From positions 62,001-126,000 of the forward strand of contig CATOTH010000004.1 in NCBI GenBank assembly GCA_951813065.1: DNA of 64,000 nucleotides. Reading direction: 5' to 3'. Positions within the stretch are counted from its first letter, which is position 1. Every line of letters begins with the position of its first letter. The DNA is from an uncultured Bryobacterales bacterium (lineage in GTDB: Bacteria > Acidobacteriota > Terriglobia > Bryobacterales > UBA6623). Below are positions 19,445-28,049 of this stretch, piece by piece. The notes beneath the pieces are model-generated. The model was not told where the DNA came from, searched no databases, and saw only the letters and a program-made list of their open reading frames with translations. The translations under genes and the position numbers were made by a program.

Positions 19445-19738
19445 CTACACCAATGCAGCTAGCCACACCTGATGCCGGATTCTGGGTTTCTCGGGGACCG
19501 TGAATCCGACGCTTCCGTCAGCAACAGGGAGACGGCTCTCTTTGTTGAGGTGACCCGATAGTTGCTTCTGCGCCAGTTTGCCGGATAGGTGGGCTTTTGA
19601 CATCGGCTCATCTGCAAGCTCCTCGAGCACTCTCATCGCCTGCGACTCTGGCTGTGACACTAGCCGCGGGCGGGCGCCACGGCTCATCTCAGCAGGAGTG
19701 TTGCAATTAGGCGGGGCCCCGGATTTCCGGTGGATCAC
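19445..19738 (-). pseudogene. C-terminal winged-helix relic of an AlbA_2/RecG-like ATP-binding protein
   Basis: The last 70 codons read SQPESQAMRVLEELADEPMS, then SKAHLSGKLAQKQLSGHLNK and FTVPEKPRIRHQVW. This matches the C-terminal winged helix of AlbA_2 (DUF4325/RecG-like) ATP-binding regulators, which often end with a dimer of this kind followed by IPDKPxSRLQKYRLT. Nothing recognisable of the N-terminal domain follows upstream, so it is a 3' fragment. It converges on the abiE operon with a four-base gap. Confidence 0.5.
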
Positions 19739-20060
19739 GGATCAGCTTCGAGTTGCCGAAGCTGGAGTGAACGGAGAGTGAACCAGTGGCTAGCGAGGCT
19801 TCGAATTCGATTCTGCGGGGTGGTACATCACTTCGACTGACCAATCCCATGCGGCCGCCTTTTCCTGACTCGCATTTGCGCGCCATTTCTGTGGGTACGG
19901 CTGATCAACGGGAGGATGCCGAATGGACGATTCTGTGCTCTGCACAGCACTGGTCGTGGACTCCGAGTGCTGCTCCCGGATCTTCACGAGTCGAAATAGT
20001 GATCCGACGTGATCGGAAACTACTGCGAAACTGACCTGTTAGGGAATGGAGGCTCGGGTG
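19739..20060. other. Gap with no recognisable gene
   Basis: Only short chance frames are present between the winged-helix relic and the transporter stop codon. Confidence 0.5.
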
Positions 20061-21398
20061 TCAACCGCTGAGTCGCTTCTCGATTTCCTCCAGCGGCACC
20101 CCCTTGGTTTCGGGCATGATCTTTAGCGCCCAAATCAATTGCAGCACCATCATGCTCGCGTAGAACGCAAAAGTGTGGCCTCCCGACAGGTCTGCGATGA
20201 CCGGGAATGTCCAGGAGATCAGGGCCGCGAAGACCCAATGCGTGAAGCTGCCGAGCGCTTGCCCTTTGGCTCGGACCCGGTTGGGGAAGACCTCGCTCAG
20301 ATAGACCCAGATCACTGCTCCTTGTCCGAACGCGTGGGACGCGATGAACACCATCAGGCTCACGAGCACAACCGTGCTCCCGAAGTCCGTGAATTCCGTG
20401 CCGTAGCGGTAGAATGCCGCAGCCGTGGCGGCCAGGCTCAAGATGTAGCCGATCGAGCCGACCACCATCAGCTTGCAGCGCCCGAATCTGTCGATGACCA
20501 GCAGCGCGGCCATCGTGAAGACCAGGTTCGTGCAGCCCACGATCACGGCCTGCGCCAGGGAAGAGTCCTCACCCGCTCCAGCCATGCGGAAAATATGGGG
20601 TGCGTAGTACATCAGGGCGTTGATCCCCGACAACTGGTTGAATGTTGCGATCGCAACGGCCAGCGAGACCGGGCGGCGGTGCTTCTCCTGGAACAGGGGC
20701 TCCTTGGCGCTCTTCGCCGTCTGCGCCAGCGATTCCTCGATCTCCCGGAGTTCGCGTCCGACGTCCTCGGCACCGACCATCTCGAGTACTCGGGCCGCTT
20801 CCGCGCTCCGACCTTGCGCCACGAGCCAGCGCGGGCTGCGCGGCGTCAGGAACATCAGCGCGAAGAAGATCGCCGCAGGCAGTGCCTCGATGCCGAACAT
20901 GATGCGCCATTCGATCGCCCCGAAGTCCAGGAGTGCGACCCCGTAATTCGACATGTAGGCGACCAGGATGCCAAGCACGATGTTGAACTGGGTGATGGCG
21001 ACTAGGCGCCCGCGAAACCTGGGCGGAGATATCTCCGCGATGTACATCGGCGCCACGACAGACGACGCACCGACGCCGAGCCCACCCAGCAAGCGAAACG
21101 CCAGGAAGGAATACCAGTCCCAAGCCGCGGCGCTGCCGACCGCCGAAACGAAGTACAGGATCGCGATCCAGATGAGCGTGCTCCGGCGCCCGATCCGGTC
21201 TGAGGGATAGCTGGCGAATACCGCCCCCAGGATGGTCCCAATCAAGGCGCTGGCCACGGTGAAGCCGAGCCCGCCGCCCTCCAGGTCGAAGACCCTCTTC
21301 AAGTGATCCGTGGTGCCTGAAATCACCGCCGTGTCAAATCCGAAGAGCAGACCGCCGAGCGCAGCGATGATCGAACATCGAAGCAAAGTAGGATTCAT
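20061..21398 (-). CDS. Sugar porter, major facilitator superfamily
   Basis: A 445-residue transporter with the twelve-helix pattern of the sugar porter (XylE/GalP-like) family. Signatures in order are GGLLFGFDTAVISG in helix 1, SDRIGRRST after helix 2, RLLGGLGVGASSVVAPMYIAE in helices 4-5, RWLVAQGRSAEA after helix 6, FNQLSGINALMYYAP in helix 7 and the terminal PETKGVPLEEIE. These proteins import hexoses or pentoses with protons. Local hydrolases (fucosidase, esterase) would supply such sugars, though the substrate is not readable. Confidence 0.94.
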   Translation of the reverse strand: MNPTLLRCSIIAALGGLLFGFDTAVISGTTDHLKRVFDLEGGGLGFTVASALIGTILGAVFASYPSDRIGRRSTLIWIAILYFVSAVGSAAAWDWYSFLAFRLLGGLGVGASSVVAPMYIAEISPPRFRGRLVAITQFNIVLGILVAYMSNYGVALLDFGAIEWRIMFGIEALPAAIFFALMFLTPRSPRWLVAQGRSAEAARVLEMVGAEDVGRELREIEESLAQTAKSAKEPLFQEKHRRPVSLAVAIATFNQLSGINALMYYAPHIFRMAGAGEDSSLAQAVIVGCTNLVFTMAALLVIDRFGRCKLMVVGSIGYILSLAATAAAFYRYGTEFTDFGSTVVLVSLMVFIASHAFGQGAVIWVYLSEVFPNRVRAKGQALGSFTHWVFAALISWTFPVIADLSGGHTFAFYASMMVLQLIWALKIMPETKGVPLEEIEKRLSG

Positions 21399-21629
21399 GG
21401 TGTTAAATGAGGCAAGTTATCGACAAGCCTTCCGGGCCGGTCAAGCGATGGTATAGCATCGCACAGGGTCAAGGACTGCGTTCGTTGCATTCGGCTTTGG
21501 CCGCGAAACTCGAGCAGATTCGGGATGATTCGGCGTCTTCTATTCGGCACTAGCCAACGCAGATCTTCGATTCCTGCAATGCAGCGGAGGGAGACTCTCC
21601 GCCCTGCCGGTCGTCGATCCGCTTGTGCC

Positions 21630-24600
21630 ATGGCCAGGTACGCAGGTCTCTTGGTGGTCGCGGCCATCGCGCTCGCCTCCGCTGCCTTTGCCCAGGGTAT
21701 TCCCGGCACCGACGGTCCTGCCGCGTACACGGTCCTGCTGGAATCCCCTTCGGTCGGGGAGCGCCTGCGTGAGTCGTCCAGTTCCAAGGAGGCTAGCCCT
21801 CTTCCGCGACGAGATGCGACGAGCGTCGGGTTCATGCGTCGATCGGTTGTCCTGGCGCAGGCTCCCGTTATCGACTTGATCGAAGCGGAAGGCGGGCAGG
21901 TTCTCGGTTCTGCGAGCCACGTCTTGAACGCGGTCTTCGTTCACGCGACACCGACCGAAGCCGAGGCGATCCGGAATCTTCCGGGTGTGTCGGCAGTGGT
22001 CCAAAGCCGGCGCCACGAGGCCCTGGTCATGGGTGTCTCTGACATCGTCAACGTCTCGGCGGCCCGGATGAGGCCAGTTGGCTCCGAGCTAAGTGGGGAC
22101 GGAATGAAGATCGCGATCATCGATTCGGGGCTTGATTTCGAACACGCGGCCTTCCAGGATGATTCGCTGACACCGATTCCGGGATACCCCAAGGGCGACC
22201 CTGCGTACCTGGAGTATGCAACCAACAAGGTCATCGCAGTGCGCTCGTACGTAGAGATGCTGAATTCCAAGGATCCTGACAGTTCGACGCCTGACGACTA
22301 CACTCCACGAGACACGGGTGGGCACGGTACGTCCGTGGCGATGATCGCTGCCGGTGCGAGCGTCGAAACTGACTTGGGTGAGTTCAGCGGCGTCGCGCCC
22401 AAGGCACGCATCGGCGTCTACAAGGTCTTTGGAACACCGGGCGTGAACTTCTACACAGCTGATCATGCCGTGATCGCCGCGATCGACGACGCCATCCTGG
22501 ACGGAATGGACATTCTCAACTTGAGCCTTGGGCACTTAGCCTTCTGGAAGTGGGACTCCACCGGTCGGGACTGCGGGCAGGGCGTCCTGACAACGGCGTG
22601 CGACCCGCTTGCCGCTGCTGCCCAGAATGCAGTCGTCGACTTCGGGAAAGTTGTGGTGGTGGCCGCCGGGAATGGCGGCCTCCGAGGATCTCACGAGTTG
22701 CCCTCGCTGAACACCATCAACTCTCCCGGGAACGCTCCCGCAGTGATTACCGTGGGCGGAATCGGGAACGCATACAGCGATTTTCGTGAATCCGTTCAGG
22801 TTGGCAGCCAGTCATTCGCCGCCTTGAGCGGCTCCGGCCCGGCCGCGGACGGGCCCCTCGCCGCCTCCGTCAAGCTCGCTTCGGACCTTGGCGACGCGCT
22901 CGGCTGCGAACCCTATGACGAGGGCGTCTTGGCGAACGCCATAGTGATCGTTGACCGGGGCGAATGCTTCTTTCAGCAAAAGGTGGAAAACGCCGACGCC
23001 GCGGGTGCCGTCGGTGTCTTGGTGATTAACCACGAGGGAGACGACTTGGTTGCGATGGCACAGCTTGGCGATACCGATATCCCCGCGTTCTTCATCGGGG
23101 CCTCGGACGGCGAAACCCTGCGCGGCCTGCTCGCGGAGGCGGACAACGTCCTCACACTGGACCCTACCCCCGTGGCCGAAGAGCAGGAGTGGAATTACGT
23201 CTGGCCCTCGACCGGGCGTGGACCGACGCTCTCGCTCTATCCGAAACCGGATCTGGCGGCGCCCGCCCACCTGCTTTACACAGCGGTTCCCAAGTACAAC
23301 GACCAAGGCAACCTGTTCGCGCCGGGCGGCTTCGCGCAGCTAAGCGGGACCAGTTTCGCTGCACCGGTCGTTTCCGGCGCCGCCGCCTTGGTCTGGCAGG
23401 CCCACCCCTCCCTCAATGCGCGCCAGGTGTCGTCGGCGTTGATCAATTCGGCGGATGCGGAGTCTGTCCTTGAGGATGACGTATACGCGCGCTTGGCCTC
23501 GGTCGGGGCGGGGGTCCTGGATATCCAGGCGGCCATCCGGGCAGTGGCGACGGCGGTCCCGTCGTCGATTGGATTCGGCTCGGTGGGAAACGTCGCGCTC
23601 CCTGTTCGGCGCACCCTTGTGATCGCCAACAATCTCCAGCGCACCGAGTCCTTTCAACTGCACGTCGAGTCACGGGATAGCGATTCCCGGGCCCAAGTCA
23701 TGATCGACGGGAGTCGATCCCGGCGGCTGCGGCTCGCATCTGGAGGAAGTGTTGAATTGGAGATCACCCTGGCCGGCACCCGTCCGCCGTCTGGGTCCTA
23801 CGAAGGGCGCCTGAAGCTGACAGGCCTGGGCGGGTCTGGAAACATCTCGATTCCATACCTGTACGTCGTGGGAGACAGCGAGCCGTACAATTCACTGCCG
23901 ATACAAGGGCAACATGCCACTGGGATCGAAGGGGAGCGAACGCGTCAGACCGTGGTTGCCCGAATTACCGATCAGTTCGGCGCGCCCGTGGCCGATCGCC
24001 CAGTCACGTTCGCAGTTACCGAGGGTTCGGGCTGGATCGAATCGTCCGCTCCGAATAGCGGGTCGACGGGATTGATTTTTGCCAGGGTCCGGTACGGTCC
24101 GGAAGCGGATCCCCAGACGGTTGTGGCGACGATCGGAGACCTTAACCTGACGTTCAACTACGAGGCAACTGAAACGGTGCCCGAAATCAGCAGCATCCAC
24201 AACGCCGCGAGCGAGTCTTCCGGGCAGGGAGTTGCGCCCGGGTCGCTGGTGACGATCTGGGGCACTGGGTTTGCCGACTACGCCTCCGGCCCGCCCCAGG
24301 AATATCAATCAGGCCGGCTCGCGATCACGCGCAAGGGGGTTTCGGTTGCGTTCGACTCGCTAACTCTCGGTGTCAGTGCCCCGGGCAGGATCTTCGAGAT
24401 CGGCGAGGACTGGGTCACCGTGCAGGTGCCGTGGGAACTGGACGGATGGAACACAGGATTCGTCAAGGTGCGTTCGGGGCAGAACAGCGAGCCGTTCATC
24501 TTTCAGCTGGCAAGCGCTGATCCTGGCATCTTCTCCTACGATGTGGACGGGCAAGCCATGGCCTGGGCCACAGTCTCGGATGGTTCGCTGGTGTCCGCGG

Positions 24601-24896
24601 ACACGCCAGCGACGCGGGGGGCCGAAGTCACGTTCGTCACGACTGGCAACGGAGCCGTCGTGACGGCACCCCCGAGTGGTGAGGCGAGCGAGGTCATGGT
24701 AGAGACCGTGGATACCCCCGTCGTCCGGATCGGCGGTGTCGCGGCGGAAGTCACTTACTCCGGGTTGAATCCTGGCACTGCCGGGCTCTACCTGGTTGGA
24801 GCGATTGTGCCCGAGTCGCTGCAGCCTGGAACGCATGCGGTTCAAGTGATCGTGAATTCCGCCACGAGCAACATCGTTCGCTTGCCGGTGCAATAG
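21630..24896 (+). CDS. Secreted subtilisin-like protease with PA insert and Solibacter-type C-terminal domain
   Basis: A 1088-residue exported S8 protease; the leader is MARYAGLLVVAAIALASAAFAQ from ATG 21630 (ATG 21525 in frame is an alternative; neither has a clear ribosome site). An inhibitor-like propeptide precedes the catalytic domain: Asp165 in IAIIDSGLD, His232 in GGHGTSVA, oxyanion Asn348 in VAAGNGG and Ser575 in LSGTSFAAPVVSG. A protease-associated insert lies at about 390-500. After the protease come a beta-sandwich, a Big_1-like Ig domain (ARITDQFGAPVADRPVTF), and a C-terminal module starting PEISSIHNAASESSGQGVAP. This module resembles the Solibacter C-terminal domain TIGR03437, a strong taxonomic marker. 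Probably a surface or secreted protein degrader. Confidence 0.93.
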   Translation: MARYAGLLVVAAIALASAAFAQGIPGTDGPAAYTVLLESPSVGERLRESSSSKEASPLPRRDATSVGFMRRSVVLAQAPVIDLIEAEGGQVLGSASHVLNAVFVHATPTEAEAIRNLPGVSAVVQSRRHEALVMGVSDIVNVSAARMRPVGSELSGDGMKIAIIDSGLDFEHAAFQDDSLTPIPGYPKGDPAYLEYATNKVIAVRSYVEMLNSKDPDSSTPDDYTPRDTGGHGTSVAMIAAGASVETDLGEFSGVAPKARIGVYKVFGTPGVNFYTADHAVIAAIDDAILDGMDILNLSLGHLAFWKWDSTGRDCGQGVLTTACDPLAAAAQNAVVDFGKVVVVAAGNGGLRGSHELPSLNTINSPGNAPAVITVGGIGNAYSDFRESVQVGSQSFAALSGSGPAADGPLAASVKLASDLGDALGCEPYDEGVLANAIVIVDRGECFFQQKVENADAAGAVGVLVINHEGDDLVAMAQLGDTDIPAFFIGASDGETLRGLLAEADNVLTLDPTPVAEEQEWNYVWPSTGRGPTLSLYPKPDLAAPAHLLYTAVPKYNDQGNLFAPGGFAQLSGTSFAAPVVSGAAALVWQAHPSLNARQVSSALINSADAESVLEDDVYARLASVGAGVLDIQAAIRAVATAVPSSIGFGSVGNVALPVRRTLVIANNLQRTESFQLHVESRDSDSRAQVMIDGSRSRRLRLASGGSVELEITLAGTRPPSGSYEGRLKLTGLGGSGNISIPYLYVVGDSEPYNSLPIQGQHATGIEGERTRQTVVARITDQFGAPVADRPVTFAVTEGSGWIESSAPNSGSTGLIFARVRYGPEADPQTVVATIGDLNLTFNYEATETVPEISSIHNAASESSGQGVAPGSLVTIWGTGFADYASGPPQEYQSGRLAITRKGVSVAFDSLTLGVSAPGRIFEIGEDWVTVQVPWELDGWNTGFVKVRSGQNSEPFIFQLASADPGIFSYDVDGQAMAWATVSDGSLVSADTPATRGAEVTFVTTGNGAVVTAPPSGEASEVMVETVDTPVVRIGGVAAEVTYSGLNPGTAGLYLVGAIVPESLQPGTHAVQVIVNSATSNIVRLPVQ

Positions 24897-25167
24897 GTCT
24901 TCCAAGCCTCCTATAGCCGGCCATCGACGTATCGAGAAAGCGGTTTCAAGCCGGCATTCGCCGCAGAACCAGTGGCGCCCCAGACCTCCTGCGGACGTCC
25001 TACCCTGCGCGAGCGCGGGGGTTGAGGTCGGGTCTGGCTGGCGCGACTCGGAAGGAGTTTCTCGGACGGCCCTGCAATTGCGACGCGAGCGGGGCGGTTG
25101 TAGACTGTATGTCCCGCAGCCGGTCGCACTCATGCTTCCCTCAGCCGAAGTACCCCGGAGGCTGCCG
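24897..25167. other. Intergenic tail after the subtilase
   Basis: No gene-like frame is seen; the bases are GC-rich and without a clear terminator hairpin. Confidence 0.4.
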
Positions 25168-25368
25168 ATGAGGGCGACCGGGGACTGGCCAAGCGCTGCA
25201 TTGGCGAATTCCCCGGCCGGGGAGACCGGCGTTCTGACGTGGGCCGCGGCCTTCGCCATCGTTTACCTCGTATCCCTGCTTGCGACAACCGTGTTCGTGA
25301 TCGTCGGCGCCCTGTGCGTCGCGGTTGTCGGGGATCTCATCGAGGGGATCTTCGGCCTCGGAGGCTGA
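25168..25368 (+). CDS. Small single-pass membrane protein, unknown
   Basis: ATG 25168 has an ideal ribosome site (GGAGG, six bases before). It encodes 66 residues: a polar N-terminus and then one long hydrophobic span (TWAAAFAIVYLVSLLATTVF followed by VIVGALCVAVVGDL), ending IEGIFGLGG. I do not recognise a family. The good ribosome site and the clean membrane segment argue that it is real; the absence of known homologues and the surrounding relic DNA argue for caution. Confidence 0.4.
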   Translation: MRATGDWPSAALANSPAGETGVLTWAAAFAIVYLVSLLATTVFVIVGALCVAVVGDLIEGIFGLGG

Positions 25369-25434
25369 GCGCCCGCTCGACCGCCATGTGCCGCCAGGCC
25401 AGCGCCTCGCGGATCGGCAGGCTATGATTCCCTC

Positions 25435-25644
25435 GTGGTGGCGCTGGGCTTCATCGCAGGACTCCTGCTTCTCTCGAATCGCGGGGTGCGGAACGCCATC
25501 TGGCTCTTTCTGGCGTACGCTTTCTTTCGGAGCGACCCACTCGAAGGCCTGCTCTGGCTCGCCGGCATGGCGGCCTGCATGCTCGCCTGGAGGCTGCTGA
25601 AGGTCGCGCCCGACGAAGCGCGCGCCGACCATCCGGGCGGCTAG
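25435..25644 (+). CDS. Possible small membrane protein, unknown
   Basis: A 69-residue frame from GTG 25435 with two hydrophobic stretches (VALGFIAGLLLLSNRGVRNA; LLWLAGMAACMLAWRLL) and a charged tail. It lacks a convincing ribosome site. It follows the 66-residue membrane protein by 66 bases on the same strand, so the two might be a pair. Could be a chance frame. Confidence 0.3.
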   Translation: MVALGFIAGLLLLSNRGVRNAIWLFLAYAFFRSDPLEGLLWLAGMAACMLAWRLLKVAPDEARADHPGG

Positions 25645-25912
25645 CTGGGAGTATTCAAGCAGCTCGCCCAGCGGCTTGCTGGCTCGCTCCGGTGGCCATG
25701 CGCTGGCCGACCCAGTACTGCGAGTGCTCAAGACTGCCCTGCTGCCAGCGACAGTAGGGGGGCACGACGCCCACTTCCGCCAGGGAGCAGACTGCGAAAG
25801 CGTCCGTCCAGGTCCGGGCAGGCGAGTCGGTCTTGCTCCTCTCGTGCTGCGGCGAAATCGGACGCCCGCCGAGGGCGGAGGGCCAACGCTGAAAACCCCG
25901 GCACCCAGCTCT

Positions 25913-25934
25913 CCCTTGAACGGCCGTTCAAGGG
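25913..25934. repeat. 22-bp perfect palindrome
   Basis: The core CTTGAACGGCCGTTCAAG (25915-25932) is a perfect palindrome extended by CC on the left and GG on the right. It could be an operator or a short hairpin; no T-run follows, so a terminator is unlikely. Confidence 0.7.
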
Positions 25935-26077
25935 GTGTTTCACGGTCCTTCAGGCCCCAACACCCCACCCGCTGATACACGCGAAATCCGTGCTCGTTCG
26001 CGGTGACCGCTAAGATGTTGAATGGCTCGCCGGGAGCCGTGCCAACTGCGAAATCCCGGCATTTCAGCGAAGACCTA

Positions 26078-26097
26078 CACCACAAGATGTAGTGGTG
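26078..26097. promoter_or_regulatory. 20-bp inverted repeat resembling an NrdR box
   Basis: CACCAC-AAGATGTA-GTGGTG has six-base arms around an eight-base centre. The pattern resembles NrdR boxes, the operators of ribonucleotide reductase genes, as I recall them. No nrd gene is visible nearby, so the site is either orphaned or only a look-alike. Confidence 0.3.
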
Positions 26098-26105
26098 CCC
26101 GTGGC

Positions 26106-26220
26106 TTCACTTCGTTTGACGGCTTACAGGCTTGCCCGTGTGCAGGAAACCGATGGCCCGGGCGTAGCCTGCCGCCAGCACCGCTGCCTCACCCAGCCCC
26201 TGCCCGACCGGCTCCCAACT
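26106..26220 (-). pseudogene. Relic of a type I-E cas1 gene
   Basis: Read on the minus strand from 26220, the frame gives a short stretch EAAVLAAGYARAIGFLHTGK followed by PVSRQTK and a stop. This matches the well-conserved Cas1e segment around GYxPAIGFVHTGKPLSFVYD, which lies just before the last metal-binding residues of Cas1. Homology breaks off right after the KPxS and the frame stops, and nothing recognisable as the rest of cas1 or cas2 flanks it. It appears to be a small remnant of a lost I-E CRISPR-Cas system, next to an IS200 insertion. The matched stretch is only about 23 residues, so chance cannot be fully excluded. Confidence 0.5.
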
Positions 26221-26341
26221 CTGGCTGGAACTACTGGGTAATCAGGTTATTTATTATCCATGTGCCCGGTCTAAAACCACCGACTTTCAGTCGGTCCGCT
26301 TTGAGCAGCCCGAGGGTGGGCGGTCGGCCTAGACTGTGGGG

Positions 26342-26785
26342 ATGGCGGAATACCAATCGAGTGGGCACGCGAAGTATGACCTGAAGTACCACTTGGTGTG
26401 GATAACGAAGTACCGCTACCGAGTGCTACGCGGGGCGGTGGCGGAACGGGCCCGGGAGCTGATCCGGCAGACGTGCGAGATGCGGGAAGTGCAGATCGTG
26501 CGGGGAGCGGTGTCGGCGGACCATGTGCACATGCTGGTGTCGGCACCGCCGCACTTGGCGCCGGCCAAGCTGGTGCAGTACATCAAGGGGCGGTCGTCGC
26601 GGCGGCTGCAGGAAGAATTCCCGCACTTGAAGAAGAAATACTGGGGGCAGCACCTGTGGGCGCGGGGGTACTTCTGCGCGACGGTGGGCGCGGTGAACGA
26701 GGAGACGGTGCGCGCCTACATCGAGAACCAGAAGTGGGACGCGGATGTGGAGGGGTTCCAGGTCGTTGCGCCCGAGTCGCCTTGA
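26342..26785 (+). CDS. tnpA: IS200/IS605-family HUH transposase TnpA, copy 1
   Basis: A 147-residue Y1 transposase. The HUH motif is HVHML (His61, His63) and the nucleophile is Tyr126 in TVRAYIENQK. The family start KYDLKYHLVWITKYRYRVLR and the later HLWARGYFCATVG are present. It cuts and rejoins single-stranded DNA at subterminal hairpins. ATG 26342 follows GTGGGG; an in-frame GTG six bases earlier is possible. There is no tnpB partner, so this is an IS200-type rather than an IS605-type element. The protein is identical to copy 2 and intact. Confidence 0.94.
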   Translation: MAEYQSSGHAKYDLKYHLVWITKYRYRVLRGAVAERARELIRQTCEMREVQIVRGAVSADHVHMLVSAPPHLAPAKLVQYIKGRSSRRLQEEFPHLKKKYWGQHLWARGYFCATVGAVNEETVRAYIENQKWDADVEGFQVVAPESP

Positions 26786-26786
26786 G

Positions 26787-26873
26787 CCGGCTTCAGCCGG
26801 GCACCTCTAAGGCGGCTTTAGCCGCACTTACGACTTTCAGTCGCAATCAAACCCACCGACTTTCAGTCGGTGG
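26787..26873 (+). repeat. Four consecutive hairpins at the IS200 right end
   Basis: Starting one base after the transposase stop: CCGGC-TTCA-GCCGG (26787-26800), GCGGC-TTTA-GCCGC (26812-26825), CGAC-TTTCA-GTCG (26831-26843) and CCACCGAC-TTTCA-GTCGGTGG (26853-26873). The last is the probable right-end recognition hairpin, since its loop and arm match the left-end hairpin. The first three are extra, and could act as terminators or REP-like motifs. The same array recurs 627 bases later. Confidence 0.8.
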
Positions 26874-26881
26874 TCGTTTAG

Positions 26882-27508
26882 TATCCATGTGCCCGGTCTA
26901 AAACCACCGACTTTCAGTCGGTCCGCTTTGAGCAGCCCGAGGGTGGGCGGTCGGCCTAGACTGTGGGGATGGCGGAATACCAATCGAGTGGGCACGCGAA
27001 GTATGACCTGAAGTACCACTTGGTGTGGATAACGAAGTACCGCTACCGAGTGCTACGCGGGGCGGTGGCGGAACGGGCCCGGGAGCTGATCCGGCAGACG
27101 TGCGAGATGCGGGAAGTGCAGATCGTGCGGGGAGCGGTGTCGGCGGACCATGTGCACATGCTGGTGTCGGCACCGCCGCACTTGGCGCCGGCCAAGCTGG
27201 TGCAGTACATCAAGGGGCGGTCGTCGCGGCGGCTGCAGGAAGAATTCCCGCACTTGAAGAAGAAATACTGGGGGCAGCACCTGTGGGCGCGGGGGTACTT
27301 CTGCGCGACGGTGGGCGCGGTGAACGAGGAGACGGTGCGCGCCTACATCGAGAACCAGAAGTGGGACGCGGATGTGGAGGGGTTCCAGGTCGTTGCGCCC
27401 GAGTCGCCTTGAGCCGGCTTCAGCCGGGCACCTCTAAGGCGGCTTTAGCCGCACTTACGACTTTCAGTCGCAATCAAACCCACCGACTTTCAGTCGGTGG
27501 TCGTTTAG
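26882..27508 (+). mobile_element. IS200-type insertion sequence, copy 2 (tandem)
   Basis: Identical to copy 1 over the 627-base unit as far as I can read, and joined head-to-tail to it. It is preceded by TTTAG, the right end of copy 1, and ends with TTTAG at 27508. Identity implies a very recent duplication, or gene conversion. If an assembler collapsed or expanded reads here, the tandem could be an artefact. Confidence 0.85.
26969..27412 (+). CDS. tnpA: IS200/IS605-family HUH transposase TnpA, copy 2
   Basis: Same 147-residue Y1 HUH transposase as copy 1, with His61, His63 and Tyr126 preserved and no substitution seen. It lies 627 bases downstream in the tandem unit. Being intact, either copy could mobilise both. 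Confidence 0.94.
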   Translation: MAEYQSSGHAKYDLKYHLVWITKYRYRVLRGAVAERARELIRQTCEMREVQIVRGAVSADHVHMLVSAPPHLAPAKLVQYIKGRSSRRLQEEFPHLKKKYWGQHLWARGYFCATVGAVNEETVRAYIENQKWDADVEGFQVVAPESP

Positions 27509-28049
27509 TCGTGCCATCTGCCGCTCGACCTGGTTCATTTCGCGGTGGCCCTCAGATGCGAGCACGCGTACGCTCGACTCCCAGTTACCATTGGTTCCAG
27601 GGCGCGGAGGTGGACGGTCAGCGCCACGCCCACGGGGGTCCCCACAAAGAGAACACTCGCGAGGCAGCCGGGGATGAGGGAGAGGGCTTGCCCCTACCGA
27701 GAGCGGTCCGGTGGCTTTTTCGCGTACAGGCGAAGTATGGGGAGGGGCCCGGATTCAGCCCCTGGGCAGCATGCGTAAGGGTGATGAGGACGCTCGCCAG
27801 GAGCGTCGGTTATGTCTTCTTTCCGACGGCGATCAATATCGTGTTGAGGTGCTTGTCTCGTAACTCGGGGGGGGTACAGGCTTTTTCGGCAAGGAATCCC
27901 TGCGCTCAATACGGCTTCGCGTAGAGCCAGAAGCGCATCCAATGATTGGGCATTAGGAACATGAGTAACATTAGCCAGTGCGTCGCAGAGAAGGCCGTCT
28001 GTGTGAAAATAGACGAGAGCCTTGTTGCGTAACGAGATAAAATTATCCA
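27509..28049. other. Relic-like DNA, no confident gene
   Basis: No frame gives a recognisable protein. On the minus strand, if both IS200 copies are removed, the frame GNWESSVRVLASEGHREMNQ then VERQMAR continues as INNLITQ and a stop, suggesting that the element landed near the 3' end of an older gene. I do not recognise that gene. Confidence 0.4.

Larger units (their letters stand above)
26255..26881 (+). mobile_element. IS200-type insertion sequence, copy 1
   Basis: A 627-base unit that begins TATCCATGTGCCC directly after TTTAT and ends with TTTAG. A left subterminal hairpin ACCGAC-TTTCA-GTCGGT lies at 26279-26295, one transposase gene follows, and the right end carries four hairpins (26787-26873). 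It has no terminal inverted repeats and no target duplication, as expected for single-strand HUH transposition. The next copy follows without a single intervening base. Confidence 0.88.

Noticed and set aside
27025..27924. Forward 299-residue frame through the second IS200 and beyond
   Set aside because: Glycine/alanine-rich chance frame out of phase with the transposase.
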